Assembly: GCA_023159155.1 (NCBI GenBank)
Contig: JAJNNX010000004.1
Coordinates: 496,001-560,000 of the forward strand
Origin: Ustulina deusta
Taxonomy: Eukaryota; Ascomycota; Sordariomycetes; Xylariales; Xylariaceae
Length of the DNA stretch: 64,000 bases
Direction of reading: 5' to 3'
Shown here: piece after piece, positions 34,596-45,389 of the stretch
How positions within the stretch are numbered: position 1 is the first letter of the stretch
Layout: each line of letters starts with the position of its first letter
Program-made: the position numbers and the translations under genes
The notes under the pieces: model-generated
Databases searched by the model: none
The model's input: only the letters and a program-made list of their open reading frames with translations
Told to the model about the DNA's origin: nothing

Positions 34596-36905
34596 TTTAG
34601 GGAGTGTGTGAGTGTGAAGATTGATGGAGTTTGCAAAGGGAGATCGGGAAGTAGATGTGATATTGGAATACACAGGAGGGCGCGAGTTGATACTAAAGTG
34701 CGTTATGAAGGATGCATCTGGAACCGAGTAAGTACGGGAAGCACATCGCTCTATATATAAGAACTACAGTACATGGCATAACGCTTAACCACAACATATA
34801 GAACACCCACTATCCTTATTGACGCCCAGTTGTGCCAGACCGCCTCTCCATGCACACTAACATCAGCTTGTTGGGATCGGTCTTCGCAGGTGTCCGAGGG
34901 CCGTTTTCCATATCCATGCATCGGATTATCAGCTTCAGATCCTACGCAGTGATGCCAGCACAGTATGTGTCCACCATCCGCCATTCTCACACCCTGCCCC
35001 CAAAATCCTACGTTAGCAACCCAGGATTTGAAAACTGAGATGCTTGGTCAGCGGACCTGATTGGATCTGCCACAACTCGGATAGGGAGGGATTGAATGAC
35101 TCGTTTCACATTATTCCTGCTAGATAGATCCTAGACTACACTAGGTACCCCGCCCGAATGGCTTTTCAGCTAGACGACGTGGAACCGCGACGCACTTCGT
35201 GGGGTCCTCGGGCATCTCGCGTCGCGTTGTCAGGTGACTGAACGCAGACTAATTTCGACCCCTGACACATCGGTGTTGGCGACATGCAAAGTCTTCGTAA
35301 TTGCAAATCAGTTGGTTTTGTTGTAGATACTTGGTAGGGTTGTAGCTAGAAGAACAGTGAGTCATTACTAATTTGGTATGAATGGTGTTGGATTTTGTTG
35401 GCCGGATTTGTTGGGTCACCATTTGAGAAGATATAGGAGAGGTAGATACCTTTGTGATTAGTGATCAGAAACCAATGTTGATAGAAAGGCATTGTGCGTG
35501 GCATCCTTTGACGTCTGTGGACTAGGTACCATAGTTCACTTGTCATTCTTGTTTTCCATGTTGTTATTTGTCTCCCCCCTGGACTAAACATTTCGTATCG
35601 TGCAGCACGGTAGAGTTATTTTGATTAACCAGTATTGCTAGCTCTATACTCGAAACTATTGTGCTCAGATCAAGCTTTACCTAGACTAGAGAGCGAAACC
35701 CCTGAACAACTTGAAGCGTCCGGCTATATTGTTTGGACTTGGAGGACGATTGCTGGCTTTACAATTTACGCTGTGTAGCAGTCCTCCAAAAAAAGATATC
35801 AAGTTCTTCATATCGTGGGGAGAAAAAAACGAAGCGAAAGTTGGAACCAAACAATGCATAATCAACTCGTGGATTTCCAAGTATCTGGAGACGAGATGGA
35901 TCACAATAATCACGATCTAGACTAGAGAGCTAGATGATGAGAGTCTAAACAGGAAGCTAGACAACACAACGACGGTAACCCGACAGTAGCTCTTTCAACA
36001 ACAGACTGTCAAAAGGAATCTCAGTACCAAGCAGCCTGTTGATATAAATCCCTCGAAGAATAAGTAAACAACAACTTACCGAATAAATAAATGAGTGTAT
36101 CCGCAGTAGGTATGCCTATACCTATATGTGCCAAGTGCTGCACTTACTTACGCATGGAGATAAGTAGTGTGACGTTTGCAAGCATGAGACCTACTTCTGT
36201 CTACTAAGGTAGCGGCTATTAAGAGTCTATTGAAAACCTAACCGAGCTACATGTTTCTTCAAGACTTATCGATATTGGTAATATTTCCACTGCCTCCGAC
36301 TACTTAGTACCTATACTACTTAACCTAGTACTGTAGACAGTCCTATGTAAACACAGAAGAAGAGGGCAACTTTTGGCGGGGTTTGTTTGTTCTTGTTAAG
36401 GTAGGTACACAGCGACACCCCTGCTAGCGAATGCGCCAAGCATCCAAAATCCCGACGACGCCAGCCTCCCATTTGCGCCCTATGCAGCAACAACGGCGGT
36501 CGAGGTCAACCATCCGGCCCATCATTCGTCACCAGCTTCTTGTCGCCAACGGCGGTCGTGCGCCGAGCCAACGTCGCGCTCGCACTATTTTGTTTCACTT
36601 TCGCCATATTCCATTTCGCGCCCGTGTGCGAAATCAGGCTGTGCAGCGCAAATATCCAGATCCCCTCCCAGATCCGAAGCAATCGCCCGGGTGCGCCGGA
36701 AACAACAGCGCTCTCGGCCTTGACCATCGTCGTCGTCGCCGTTCCACGCACTCTCGTCCTCCCTAATTGGCGGGCCCATCGTGTCGCATCCCGAGTTTTG
36801 TCGATACCCGCAAAGCCCGCATCGTGCGCGACCTTGCATTGAATTCACGAATGACAACACCCTCCACTTCAACTTGAGGCTGAAACAATTGATTCTCGCG
36901 ACGCC
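34596..36905. other. Intergenic region
   Basis: No gene seen. It contains a 14-bp direct repeat at 35681-35694 and 35917-35930 and a CT/CG-rich leader before the gene at 36906. The frames at 36431-36766 and 36585-36992 are low-complexity and overlap on opposite strands, so they are not called. Confidence 0.5.
35681..35930. repeat. 14-bp direct repeats flanking 222 bp
   Basis: The sequence CTAGACTAGAGAGC occurs at 35681-35694 and again at 35917-35930. The 222 bp between them shows no terminal inverted repeat that I can see and no recognisable gene. It could be a footprint of insertion or chance. Confidence 0.5.
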
Positions 36906-37634
36906 ATGCCGCCCCTCTTCGCGCCGCCCGATGGCGCGCCAACACGCCCCTTCCTCCCAGTCCAATCGCCACGCCAGCGCTACCCTATACATGCATCCGA
37001 GAGCCCTGGAGCCCTCCGGTCCCGCGCCCTCGTAGGTGCGGATACAGTGCCCCAGGGTTATGGGAACGCGCCGATCGGCCCGGACTCTGGGACCGTCGCT
37101 GGCATAGTGCTCGGCTCGGTGGCTGGGTTCCTACTGCTTCTCGCCTTCATATACTGGTGCATAAACATCGGCCAGGGGCCGCGGATGATAGAGGAAGGGT
37201 CGGTCGGTGGTGGGACAGAGTCCGTGGTATCCTGGCACTCGCGACCGCACGGGCCTCCTCGTAGGCACCATCGGCGCAGCAGGCATTCCCCGCGGCAGGA
37301 GAAGATCGAGATTCGCCGGGAGAGGGAGAGGCCTGTCCCCGTCCGGGTCGAGCGCGAAGACCAGATTATCGTCGAGGAGTTCCAGACGAGGTCGCGGTCG
37401 CGATCCCGCCCCAGGGACCGGAGCGTGAGCCGTGGGCCGCCACCGCCACCTAGAAGCGTGCTGAGCGACGGCGGCGACGTGATTATCGTCGAGGAGGACC
37501 ACACACCGCCGCGGAGACGGAGGGATAGTATGAGGAGCCAGCGCACGAGACGCAGCGATGATCGGAGGAGCCCGTATAGAGAAGACGTCTATGTACGGGA
37601 CGTGAGTCGGCAACGGAGTCGCTCCAGGGCGTGA
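36906..37634 (+). CDS. Single-pass membrane protein with Arg/Ser-rich tail, 242 aa
   Basis: One exon. Residues about 1-60 are Pro-rich. Gly/Val/Leu-rich residues about 63-88 (TVAGIVLGSVAGFLLLLAFIYW) form one transmembrane helix preceded by a short polar stretch. The cytosolic-type tail is very basic and Ser/Arg-rich (SRSRSRPRDRSVSRG, RRDSMRSQRTRR) with acidic EEF/EED clusters (IIVEEFQTR, IIVEEDHTP) appearing twice. No cleavable signal peptide. The layout resembles fungal plasma-membrane sensors or anchors, but no function can be named. The clean single-frame composition over 242 codons and the polyproline runs support a real gene. Confidence 0.75.
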   Translation: MPPLFAPPDGAPTRPFLPVQSPRQRYPIHASESPGALRSRALVGADTVPQGYGNAPIGPDSGTVAGIVLGSVAGFLLLLAFIYWCINIGQGPRMIEEGSVGGGTESVVSWHSRPHGPPRRHHRRSRHSPRQEKIEIRRERERPVPVRVEREDQIIVEEFQTRSRSRSRPRDRSVSRGPPPPPRSVLSDGGDVIIVEEDHTPPRRRRDSMRSQRTRRSDDRRSPYREDVYVRDVSRQRSRSRA

Positions 37635-38515
37635 GCGATAGCCTCGCGACGAAGGATGCGGGCCGTGAAATGGAGCTATGTGCAAATGAGAGACGACGTG
37701 TTTGTGTAGGAATACGGGACATATTGGGTTCACTCTGCGCCAGTTGGTGATAAGGCTGCGGGATATCATGCGTCAAGGAAGAGTGGACGAGCGTAATGGG
37801 ACTGAGGTAGGGGTTTTGCATTGTTCTGGTCTTGGGCACTGAGGATTCGCATTTGTTGGAGTTTGTCTGTTTTTTTTTTTTTTGTGTAATTGGTGGCAAC
37901 CAACTTGGAGTACGAGGCAGCTGTAATTTCTTATGGAAATGCGGTGTTTTTCACTCTACGACCTCATCTGAGACACGTTGGAAGTGTCCGACCTTCTGAA
38001 TTACTTGCCTAATCCACTCACTAAGGCCATGTCACAAATCTCTTTGTATGAGTGTGTCGCTAAAGCTCCGTTGTGGTTAAGGCTAACACTCAGAAGCCCA
38101 CTCGATGAAGCCGTGAATACCAGCGAGAAGCTCATAAATTTTGAATATATATAGTTATATATATATATGAAAATCGTACTCATACTAGGTATATCCAATG
38201 CTACTGTTTACGTACAGCTGTATCGCAAGTTGCTCATTCACATGTGAAGTGGGTGGGGACTTGTGATAAATAATGACATCATCAACGTCATTTCTTAAAC
38301 GCCTACATCCGACTCTCAACCCAGCTTTGTTGGTCCGATTAAAATAACTTGATTTCCCAAATATCTATCCTTCTCATTACTTTACATTGTGTGATTGACT
38401 TGGACGTCCTCGACAATTTGCATAGTTTCGATCCGTGGATGAAAGCTACTCACTTCATATCTTCTCTTGGCCGCAACCGTGATAGCCCGAAGGTCTTTCA
38501 GCGAATCCCGCCACA
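37635..38515. other. Intergenic region
   Basis: The 3' side of the membrane-protein gene and the 5' side of the NTF2-like gene. AT-rich with an (AT)n stretch at about 38145-38168 and a T run at 37870-37883. No gene seen. Confidence 0.6.
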
Positions 38516-39372
38516 ATGCAGAATCCAGAAGAGGAGATTTCAGACGTTATCCGGGCATTAACACAGGGCACCCGCAAAGAGCAAGAGAAAGCCCTGAGCG
38601 ATTATTTTCTTCCGGATGCCTATTTTGTCCACCCGTTATGTCGTGTGCCCTCGTTCGGATCGAGAGAGGTCCGAGTACCTTTCACCAGCACCCGGTGGAC
38701 AATTAATTCGCGCTTTCTAGTTCAGCTTATTTATCAATGGTATAAAATTATGAGTCCTAAGATCCTGCTTCAGGTTGATTCTACTTGTAGGTCCCGTTCT
38801 CAGATAACATCCCACCAAAAGCATCCCCTCCAAGATGGATGGAGCTCGGGTCTCCATTAGCGAAGTTAATATCGTTTTCATGAGGCTATCAAATTGAAAT
38901 GATAGATGATTACTAACCAATGACGGTTCTTTTAGCATTTGACAGACGAACCAATTCTCTCTACGCCACTATTCGGCAGACCTTCACAGTTTGGATCGTG
39001 CCCTTCTCTCTATGGCAGGCCAACGTTCAACTCGTTTGCTTACTGAATCTGGCACATTTGCCAGTGGATGAGAACAAACAGCCGTTGCTATCTCAGGGCG
39101 ATTCCTCACATACGAATGGCGATAAGAATATCACTACATCACCGGAGAGGCGTTATTTCATTCGTGGTCAGCAGGACCATTATCAACTCAACGACATTCT
39201 CAAGTTCATCGCACCACTCGGTGCTTCCACACTCTACTATCTATGCCAGCTCTTCGCGACTTTCCTATCTGCTGTCGGCGTCGCACTCCTCTGGCCTGTT
39301 ACATCCGTTTACGAGCGCGGTCTAACCAAGCCAGACGAAAATAGCGAGAAAAATGCTCGGGAGGGCTATTAG
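38516..39372 (+). CDS. SigF-like NTF2-fold membrane protein, 235 aa
   Basis: Two exons, 38516-38786 and 38936-39372, join in frame. The intron has GTAGGT, a TACTAAC branch site at 38911-38917 and a TTTTAG acceptor. The N-terminal domain matches the fungal SigF-like NTF2-like family in overall order: a start with EEEISDVIRALTQG, then F(x)HP, a central RFLVQLIYQWYKIMSP segment, and beta-strands ending in the VWIVPF region. Residues about 189-213 are hydrophobic (APLGASTLYYLCQLFATFLSAVG) and should act as a C-terminal anchor. The family has no experimentally proven role that I can name. The start is the only ATG that opens the domain. Confidence 0.85.
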
Positions 39373-40455
39373 TATTATCCTCTTATCTGGATATTGTCCT
39401 CTGGTCGGCGAGCGCAGGTTCCGCGGCTGATGGCTAATGACCTGGAACAAGGGATGGAATACCCCGAAGGTATAGACTCGTGGCTGGGTAGTTTGGAGTT
39501 GGGGAGCAACTGTGTCTTCAACGGCGATGCCAACTTCATCAAGCCCCTTCCAACAAAAGTGAGATTTCACTGGGAGAACGGATACTCGGAGTCTAAAGTT
39601 AGCGGCACCACGGAATCCCCCATGGAACCTGGAGCACCTGTCCTCTATGACGTTTTTATCCCGAGCGCGACTCTCTAGGCTCCTGGGATTGATCACCCCC
39701 TAGGCCGTGCTGTCATGTCGGAGGCGGGCGCAACCGTACTTGAAGAGCCTCTGAAATCGCGTGCCAGATCTACTACCACGTACGGAACGACAGTTGGACA
39801 GGAGTTTAATTCTGGGGAGATCGTCCAGAGGACTGGACAAGTTAGAAACAGTACAGTGCCAGTTCGCCCAATTATCTATCATTGGTGGAAGTTTGAAGAA
39901 GACCTCTTTTGCTGTCTATGTTAGCGATTGCGTGACTGGGGTAATTGTTGGGTAATGGTTGGAAGTATTGTATGAATATTGGAGATAGCATGAGCGATTC
40001 GTCCCTGAGGTTTGGTTTGAGACTGAGAAGCGTGGTGTTGTAAACGCCCCGGGAGAAATATGATTTGGCGAATCATAATTGTCGGGGTAATTGGTATAAC
40101 TAAGCGCTTGCGAATTTGCCAACGTCGAGTTGGTGCTTGAGCACTTTTCTATCATTTTTGATTATCATGAACCGAGACGGAACGCGCTGTACAGCTCTAG
40201 TAGAGGAAGAATCAATTAGAATGAGACGCAGATAATTCATATTCATATTTAGACTGATAATAGTACCCCCCCAAAAGGGCGAATCAATGCACTAACTCAA
40301 CTAGGAGCTGGGTTAAGTATGCAGTCTTTCGAGCTCTTTTATGAAATTCGAGAATACCAATACTTGAGAATGTCAGGGCTATCATCTGTCCTCCTCTGGG
40401 GAATCACATCGCCCTTTGTAATGGCTTCGCCGTAGTGGCTTGCCTACGCCTCTAA
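39373..40455. other. Intergenic region with a TAG-interrupted frame
   Basis: A frame from ATG 39430 to TAG 39676-39678 (82 codons) resumes in the same frame to 39924. It has no recognisable domain; it may be a decayed gene or chance. The rest is AT-rich and featureless. Confidence 0.35.
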
Positions 40456-41618
40456 TTATATTTTTTCTTTCTTGTCCCTTTTCTTACCTCTTTTCCCCTT
40501 CTGCACATCTTCACCCCCGAGCTTGCGCGAGTCTCTATCCCGCCTGCACGGTAGTATAGCATCGTTCGGGAAAGCGCCGGGCCAATCCATGTTCTCGGGC
40601 GACTCGAGGCGAAAATCGTCCGCGTCGATGAGACGCATGGGCTCCAGATCCCGGGACGGATCCCGGGTGCTGATGAGTGACTCGAGACTAGCCGTGTTCC
40701 ATTTCATCTTCCTCTTCGCTTTCTTTGTCCTCGTCTTGGTTTTTTCCGGCCCTGGGATTGGGCCTTGGAATGGATCTCCCACGCCGGACGGGGTCGCCCC
40801 CGCCGTTGTCTCTCTCCATGATGTTGTTCCGGGACTGGTGGCGAAGATCTTGGCGAGTTTCTTCTTTGCCTTTGTTGTGCTGCCCTCGACCTCTTGAGAT
40901 TCGCCTTCTCCTATTGGGTGGTTTGCGTCTGCTTCGCGGTTGATGTCGGCATTGATCGCTTGCTTCTTTTTGAGCTTCTTTGATTCACCGTTTCTCAGCA
41001 CGCTGTCTTGAAATTGCACATGAGGCGGCGGTGGAGAAGACACTTGGGTTGCGGGCGTCGGGCCTGATCTCGGGGCGGATTTCTTATCTGATCTGACCCC
41101 TTTCTTTTTTTGTTTCTCAGCTTCTTTCTCCCGCTTACGAGTTCGTTTACGCGAGAGCTGGGAAATCTTTAGTTGGTAGGGCGTATCACTTCCTTCTGGA
41201 TTTGTCTATCTAATGACAGAGGAGAAGATGAGTTGGGGAGGGTCTGTATGGGGCCAAGATTATGGTAGCCGACTGACTGAGACAATCAACTCACCTTGAC
41301 AGCATCATGAATGTCGTGTGCAATCATGTATCCGTAAGGCTCGCGGCGGAATCGTAGGCGTAGAGCGAGATACCGGCGTTGGGAGTGGAGATCTCTGCCT
41401 TTCCAGCAGAATCCATTGAGAGCCCTCTAAGCAGACGGAGAACATCAGTCATTCGGTTATAAGTTAATAGTTAAACAACTATTCAACTCCCAGTGCGAGT
41501 GTTCTTCCCACTCGTTGCCAAGACGGGTGACTCTCGAAATGTCAGTCTACTCTTCTTACCTCGGGATCTGGATGACATCGCCGGTGGAACACCTCCAGCG
41601 CCTAGCTGCGAACTTCAT
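40456..41618 (-). CDS. Lys/Arg-rich protein of unknown function, 312 aa
   Basis: Three exons, 41618-41560, 41424-41295 and 41205-40456, join in frame. The N-terminal 80 residues look folded and conserved (FCWKGRDLHSQRRYLALRL, REPYGYMIAHDIHDAVK), and the rest is disordered and highly basic, with KKK/KRKR clusters that could be nuclear or nucleolar localisation signals (RKRTRKREKEAEKQKKK, KKAKRKMKW and a C-terminal KGKRGKKRDKKEK). I do not recognise the family. The conserved-looking N-terminal part is only seen after splicing both introns, which argues that the exon structure is real. The ATG at 41618 is the first in the frame. Confidence 0.65.
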
Positions 41619-42367
41619 GTACACCGGCGTCCTCCCGCGGGGTACTTTCTACGAGCCCTTCCTACGAGTCTTCTAGATACTGTCGGTGCTCCTCGGAGTA
41701 ATTGGGTTTGTGGACGGCAGATCTAAACTTGAAGCAGTTCGTTCGAGGTTCGTGAGAGAAACCCGCTGAATGCGTGTGGCTACCACAGTCTGCTGTAGAA
41801 TTGCGCGCGCCTGAACTTGACGCGTTGGGATAGCTCACTGTTTTCGGCATAGTTATTGTTACCGATATGCTGGTTGCTGGGGTACGCATTAGAGCATGGC
41901 GAGCTAACGGGCACGCAATAGTCGAAGCACAGAGATAATAATCGTGCCCGAGGGATCCTGAATACCTAGGTAGGTAGGTATGCAATACATGGGGATCGAC
42001 CAAGACTGGGGAGTGTCGGGAATATCGGGATGGATTGTATAAAAGCCTAGGTCATATACTACTAATATATATGGCTGGTAAGGCATTGTTTATGTGCTCT
42101 CTATGTTGTCAGTGAAAGTAGGGGCCCTAGATGGACGTCAAGTGCCTACCTAAGTTAATTAATTACGTACTTAGGTAATTGAAGAAGGAGGCATGGTAAT
42201 TAGCAGGTGCAGAAAAGGGGGCGAGGGTGTAGCTGCTACATACTCAGGCCCTGTGGAGACAGCTCTTCTATTAACACTAAATCTGCGGATTTCTTCTTGG
42301 AAATGTTCAAAGCTATATGAATCATCTCAGGCCGCCCAGCCATTCAACAGGTCCCCAATGCAAGGTC
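41619..42367. other. Intergenic region
   Basis: Contains an ACCTAGGTAGGTAGGTA motif at about 41966-41982 and AT-rich stretches. Part may hold a downstream exon of the CxxC gene, whose last 20 bases include a strong GTAAGT donor. Confidence 0.45.
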
Positions 42368-42856
42368 TTATTGTTCACTTACGGCAGCTGGGCTGTTCTC
42401 GATCCCAGTAACTTGCTGTGGAATAAGATTAGCCTGGCTGCCCGTGGCTTCAGGAGCTTCTGTTTGCTCTCGAGCTTCTCGAAGTGATGCCGTCTTTCTC
42501 TGCTTATGAATTCCCTGCATCTCTCGACATTTCGCGCACCGTCGTACAGTCCGGGCCCTGATTCTCCCGCAATCTATGCAAAGACGTTGGCGGGTGAGCC
42601 TAGCTCTCCGTTTTCGAGCGAAATCGCGGGCACGTTCTAAACAAGGTGCACAAGCTTTTCTATTCGGCTCGGCGGGGAAACGAGCACATCTGTTACACAT
42701 TTGCGGCCCTTCCACCTCACTTTCCTCATCGATCTGTTCATTGCCGTTTAGACATGGCGTATTAAGACTTGGCGGGTCTGAGCTAGTTGCTGGCTTGGGA
42801 GCATCTGTCTCTCGTGTTGTTAGACCTGATACGCAATTTATAGGGGTGAAGGGCAT
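42368..42856 (-). CDS. Small protein with four CxxC pairs, 162 aa
   Basis: After a Ser/Asp/Glu-rich start, residues about 53-115 carry four CxxC pairs in two similar units. The first is CNRC and CAPC separated by 13 residues, then a basic linker (RDFARKRRARLTRQR). The second is CIDC and CAKC separated by 11 residues. Each unit looks like a zinc ribbon or knuckle, and the strongly basic linker suggests nucleic-acid binding. A Gln/Glu-rich tail follows. A strong donor (GCC|GTAAGT) lies 12 nt before the stop, so the real C-terminus may be spliced to an exon near 42230-42340. No named family is recognised. The start at 42856 is the first ATG. Confidence 0.6.
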   Translation of the reverse strand: MPFTPINCVSGLTTRETDAPKPATSSDPPSLNTPCLNGNEQIDEESEVEGPQMCNRCARFPAEPNRKACAPCLERARDFARKRRARLTRQRLCIDCGRIRARTVRRCAKCREMQGIHKQRKTASLREAREQTEAPEATGSQANLIPQQVTGIENSPAAVSEQ

Positions 42857-45389
42857 TCTTGTTCATCGACTATCGATGCTGTTAATGATGTACTTTGCTC
42901 AAGCGGTTACGTAGAGTTTGTGATTGCTAGGTAGGATTATGTTCGTTGTTGATCTTCGCGCCTTGAGCTTTAATCCTATTTAAGGCTTCTTTGAGCTGAG
43001 TTGTTCCCACCTACAGTAGGCTTTGTTTGGCAGATAGACCTTGTATGAACAATGGGGTTGTTAGGTTTGCTCCTTTATCGTCAAAAGCATGTAATGGTTG
43101 TCTTATTGAGGCTGTTGGGAATGGAAGAAGCAATACTATGCCGGTGTTGTAATAGTTCAGTATGTCACGGTGTTACCCATTCTGATAGCTCAGGATCCGT
43201 GATGGCAAATAAGCCTATGTATAACTTCTCGGTTTATCTATTGCAGAAAATGAGCAATTTTGCTTGTATATCCACACAGGAAGCTTCATAGAGCTGCCAG
43301 AGGGCAAGATTCAGCAATAATGATCTTGTGAGAGTTCAAAGTTACATCCCTTCCCGGAACAAACCGTCAGCCTACTGTAGGCTACCTAGTAAATTCATGC
43401 GGCTCAAGTAGGTAACAAGGGTTGAATATGACGTGACGCGTTACCTTAAGTAGTGTACCAGATGGGTACTGTTGAAGCGAATGATAGACTCTGAATCTGT
43501 CGTACCTATTCAAATTCCTTCTCCTTTCGGGTTAGAATAGCCCCCTTCTTTCGTTGCGCACACCGCATATGCGCTCAATACTACAACTGTTTAGAGCAAA
43601 GCCTATGGTTGACCTCGGCCAATTATAGAGCACGTAGGTATCTCTATGAATTACCTATATTGTGTCTTGTGTCTTGTCTCATTAGCCACCTGCACGAGCA
43701 CACCCGTAAGCCACAAACGTGGTGGAGTTTCGCTTGTCGGGCTTCCCATTATGACAGCTTGGTTTTAGAGGCGTGGGGGTTTCAGCTCCAAACGGCTGAT
43801 CCGCGCTATTATTGAAGATGTACTTTTGCAGGCTTCTTCTGCATGAGGAGGAGAGCCTTTGGAGAAGCGAATCTCAGCTTACTTAACCAGATGAGCTCAG
43901 GATTAGCGTAGTTAGAACCCCTGTAATAGACAACTAAACTATGGTCTTGCCTGCAGCTGATTTGTTAGACGCTAGGTAGCTCTTATCGGTGAATCAGTAC
44001 TGGCGCGGATAAGCAGATGGTGTACATAGAGGTAGCTGTATGTACCTAGGTTAGCTCCAGGTAAGTACTCAGTAGCTAGCCGCCACTTTACCTAAGTACT
44101 GCAGGGTGCCCGCTGTACATTGCAGTGTACCTACCTATCTGGCGTATGCCCCCAAAACCCACCTTGATGATCTCCGTCTTCTGTCTGTTGGCGCCGAACA
44201 CAGCCAATTAATTCAATTGCTCGAAAGTATTTGGGCTGCAGTTCAACCGCGGCTACTCCCTCCTAGGTATCTCTCGGCAACCGTCAACAGATCACATACA
44301 CTAAGTGCCTAGGTAGGGTCTCCATCATACCTCAGAAGGTACCTAGGTATTGCTAGGTAGGTGGATAGCATACACTAGGCGCATCAAATCAAACCCCTCG
44401 ACCCGCATCGACCACTTCACGTGCAACACCGCTACTGACCTAGGGAGCAGGTATATGCGGCAAACTGCAGCGGCTCCCCCCAATGACACCCACGATACCT
44501 GTACCTTGGCTTAGGTGTTTCCCAGATTGAGACGTAACGGACCTTGCTTGCCTCACTTGCTTTGTCTCCTGCTTACCTGCCTATCCCATGCGCTCGCCCC
44601 CCCTAGGTACCTACTTGCTTGCCCCATCTTGCGCTACCTTGCCCTCCCTGCCTTCTCTGCCGACCTGGCATCGATTATTGCTTGCTTATATGGGGCAGCG
44701 ATAGCGACAGCAACAACATCAGCAAAAAGCACGGCAAGGCACAGCCTGCGTAGCATGGTCATCTCTAATATCAGCAAATAATTAGCGTATGTCAGTGCTC
44801 CCGCCATCCCTCATCAACCGCCAACCCTCGGCAACTCTCCCTCCTCCCCCGCATCGCCTCACACCGCGCCGCGCCGCAATACCCACGCCAATACCTACGC
44901 AACGCATCGTGTACGACGGTCGGGTACGCATGCCGTATCATCCGAGTTCTCTTGTTGTTGAAACCCCCGAACATACAGAGAGGAGCGGTTGCGTTGTTGT
45001 CGCCGAAAGTCGATAGTTGAAGTTCAAAACCTGAAGACAGTCTTGTATAAGAGATGGAGCAAATGAATCCAACACCCGACTTCTGCAAGTGAATCTAACT
45101 CTCTATCCAGCTGGGCGCAACTTGACTGCGAGCTCGCTCAGACACCCGAAGAGCGCGGTTGCTTGCTTGCTTGCGTGCGTGCGTGCGTGTATGTGTGAGT
45201 GAGAGTGAGGCTGAGAGTTGTGTGTGGTTTGCGTGTGTGCATATTGCGCCTCATTCGCCTCCTCAGCCGTTGAAGCTAGCCGCTACTGGCCGTTACGATA
45301 CCAGTCGCGACTACTTTCCTACGCGGCACCGAGGCGACAAGCGTTCCTTGTCCTCCCGGCCGGCCAAGGGTCCAATCGTTGTCGCAACC
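42857..45389. other. Long leader/intergenic region of the PPR1-like gene
   Basis: Gene-free. It is rich in TACCTAGGTA-type motifs (44044, 44310, 44340 and nearby) and pyrimidine-rich stretches, and contains a tetranucleotide microsatellite at 45161-45190. Several ATG frames (for example 44789-45016) could act as upstream ORFs if transcription starts early. Confidence 0.5.
45161..45190 (+). repeat. GCTT/GCGT tetranucleotide microsatellite
   Basis: Two and a half GCTT units pass into several GCGT units, then into GT/GA-rich DNA, about 200 bp upstream of the PPR1-like start codon, probably inside the 5' untranslated region. Confidence 0.85.

Noticed and set aside
37058..37899. Long minus-strand frames opposite the Arg/Ser-rich membrane protein
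   Set aside because: Low-complexity Arg/Pro/Ser reading in antisense of a GC-rich gene; no domain and no start context.
45159..45389. N-terminal extension of the PPR1-like regulator
   Set aside because: The frame is open but starts with TTG and crosses a microsatellite; the first ATG with good context is at 45390.
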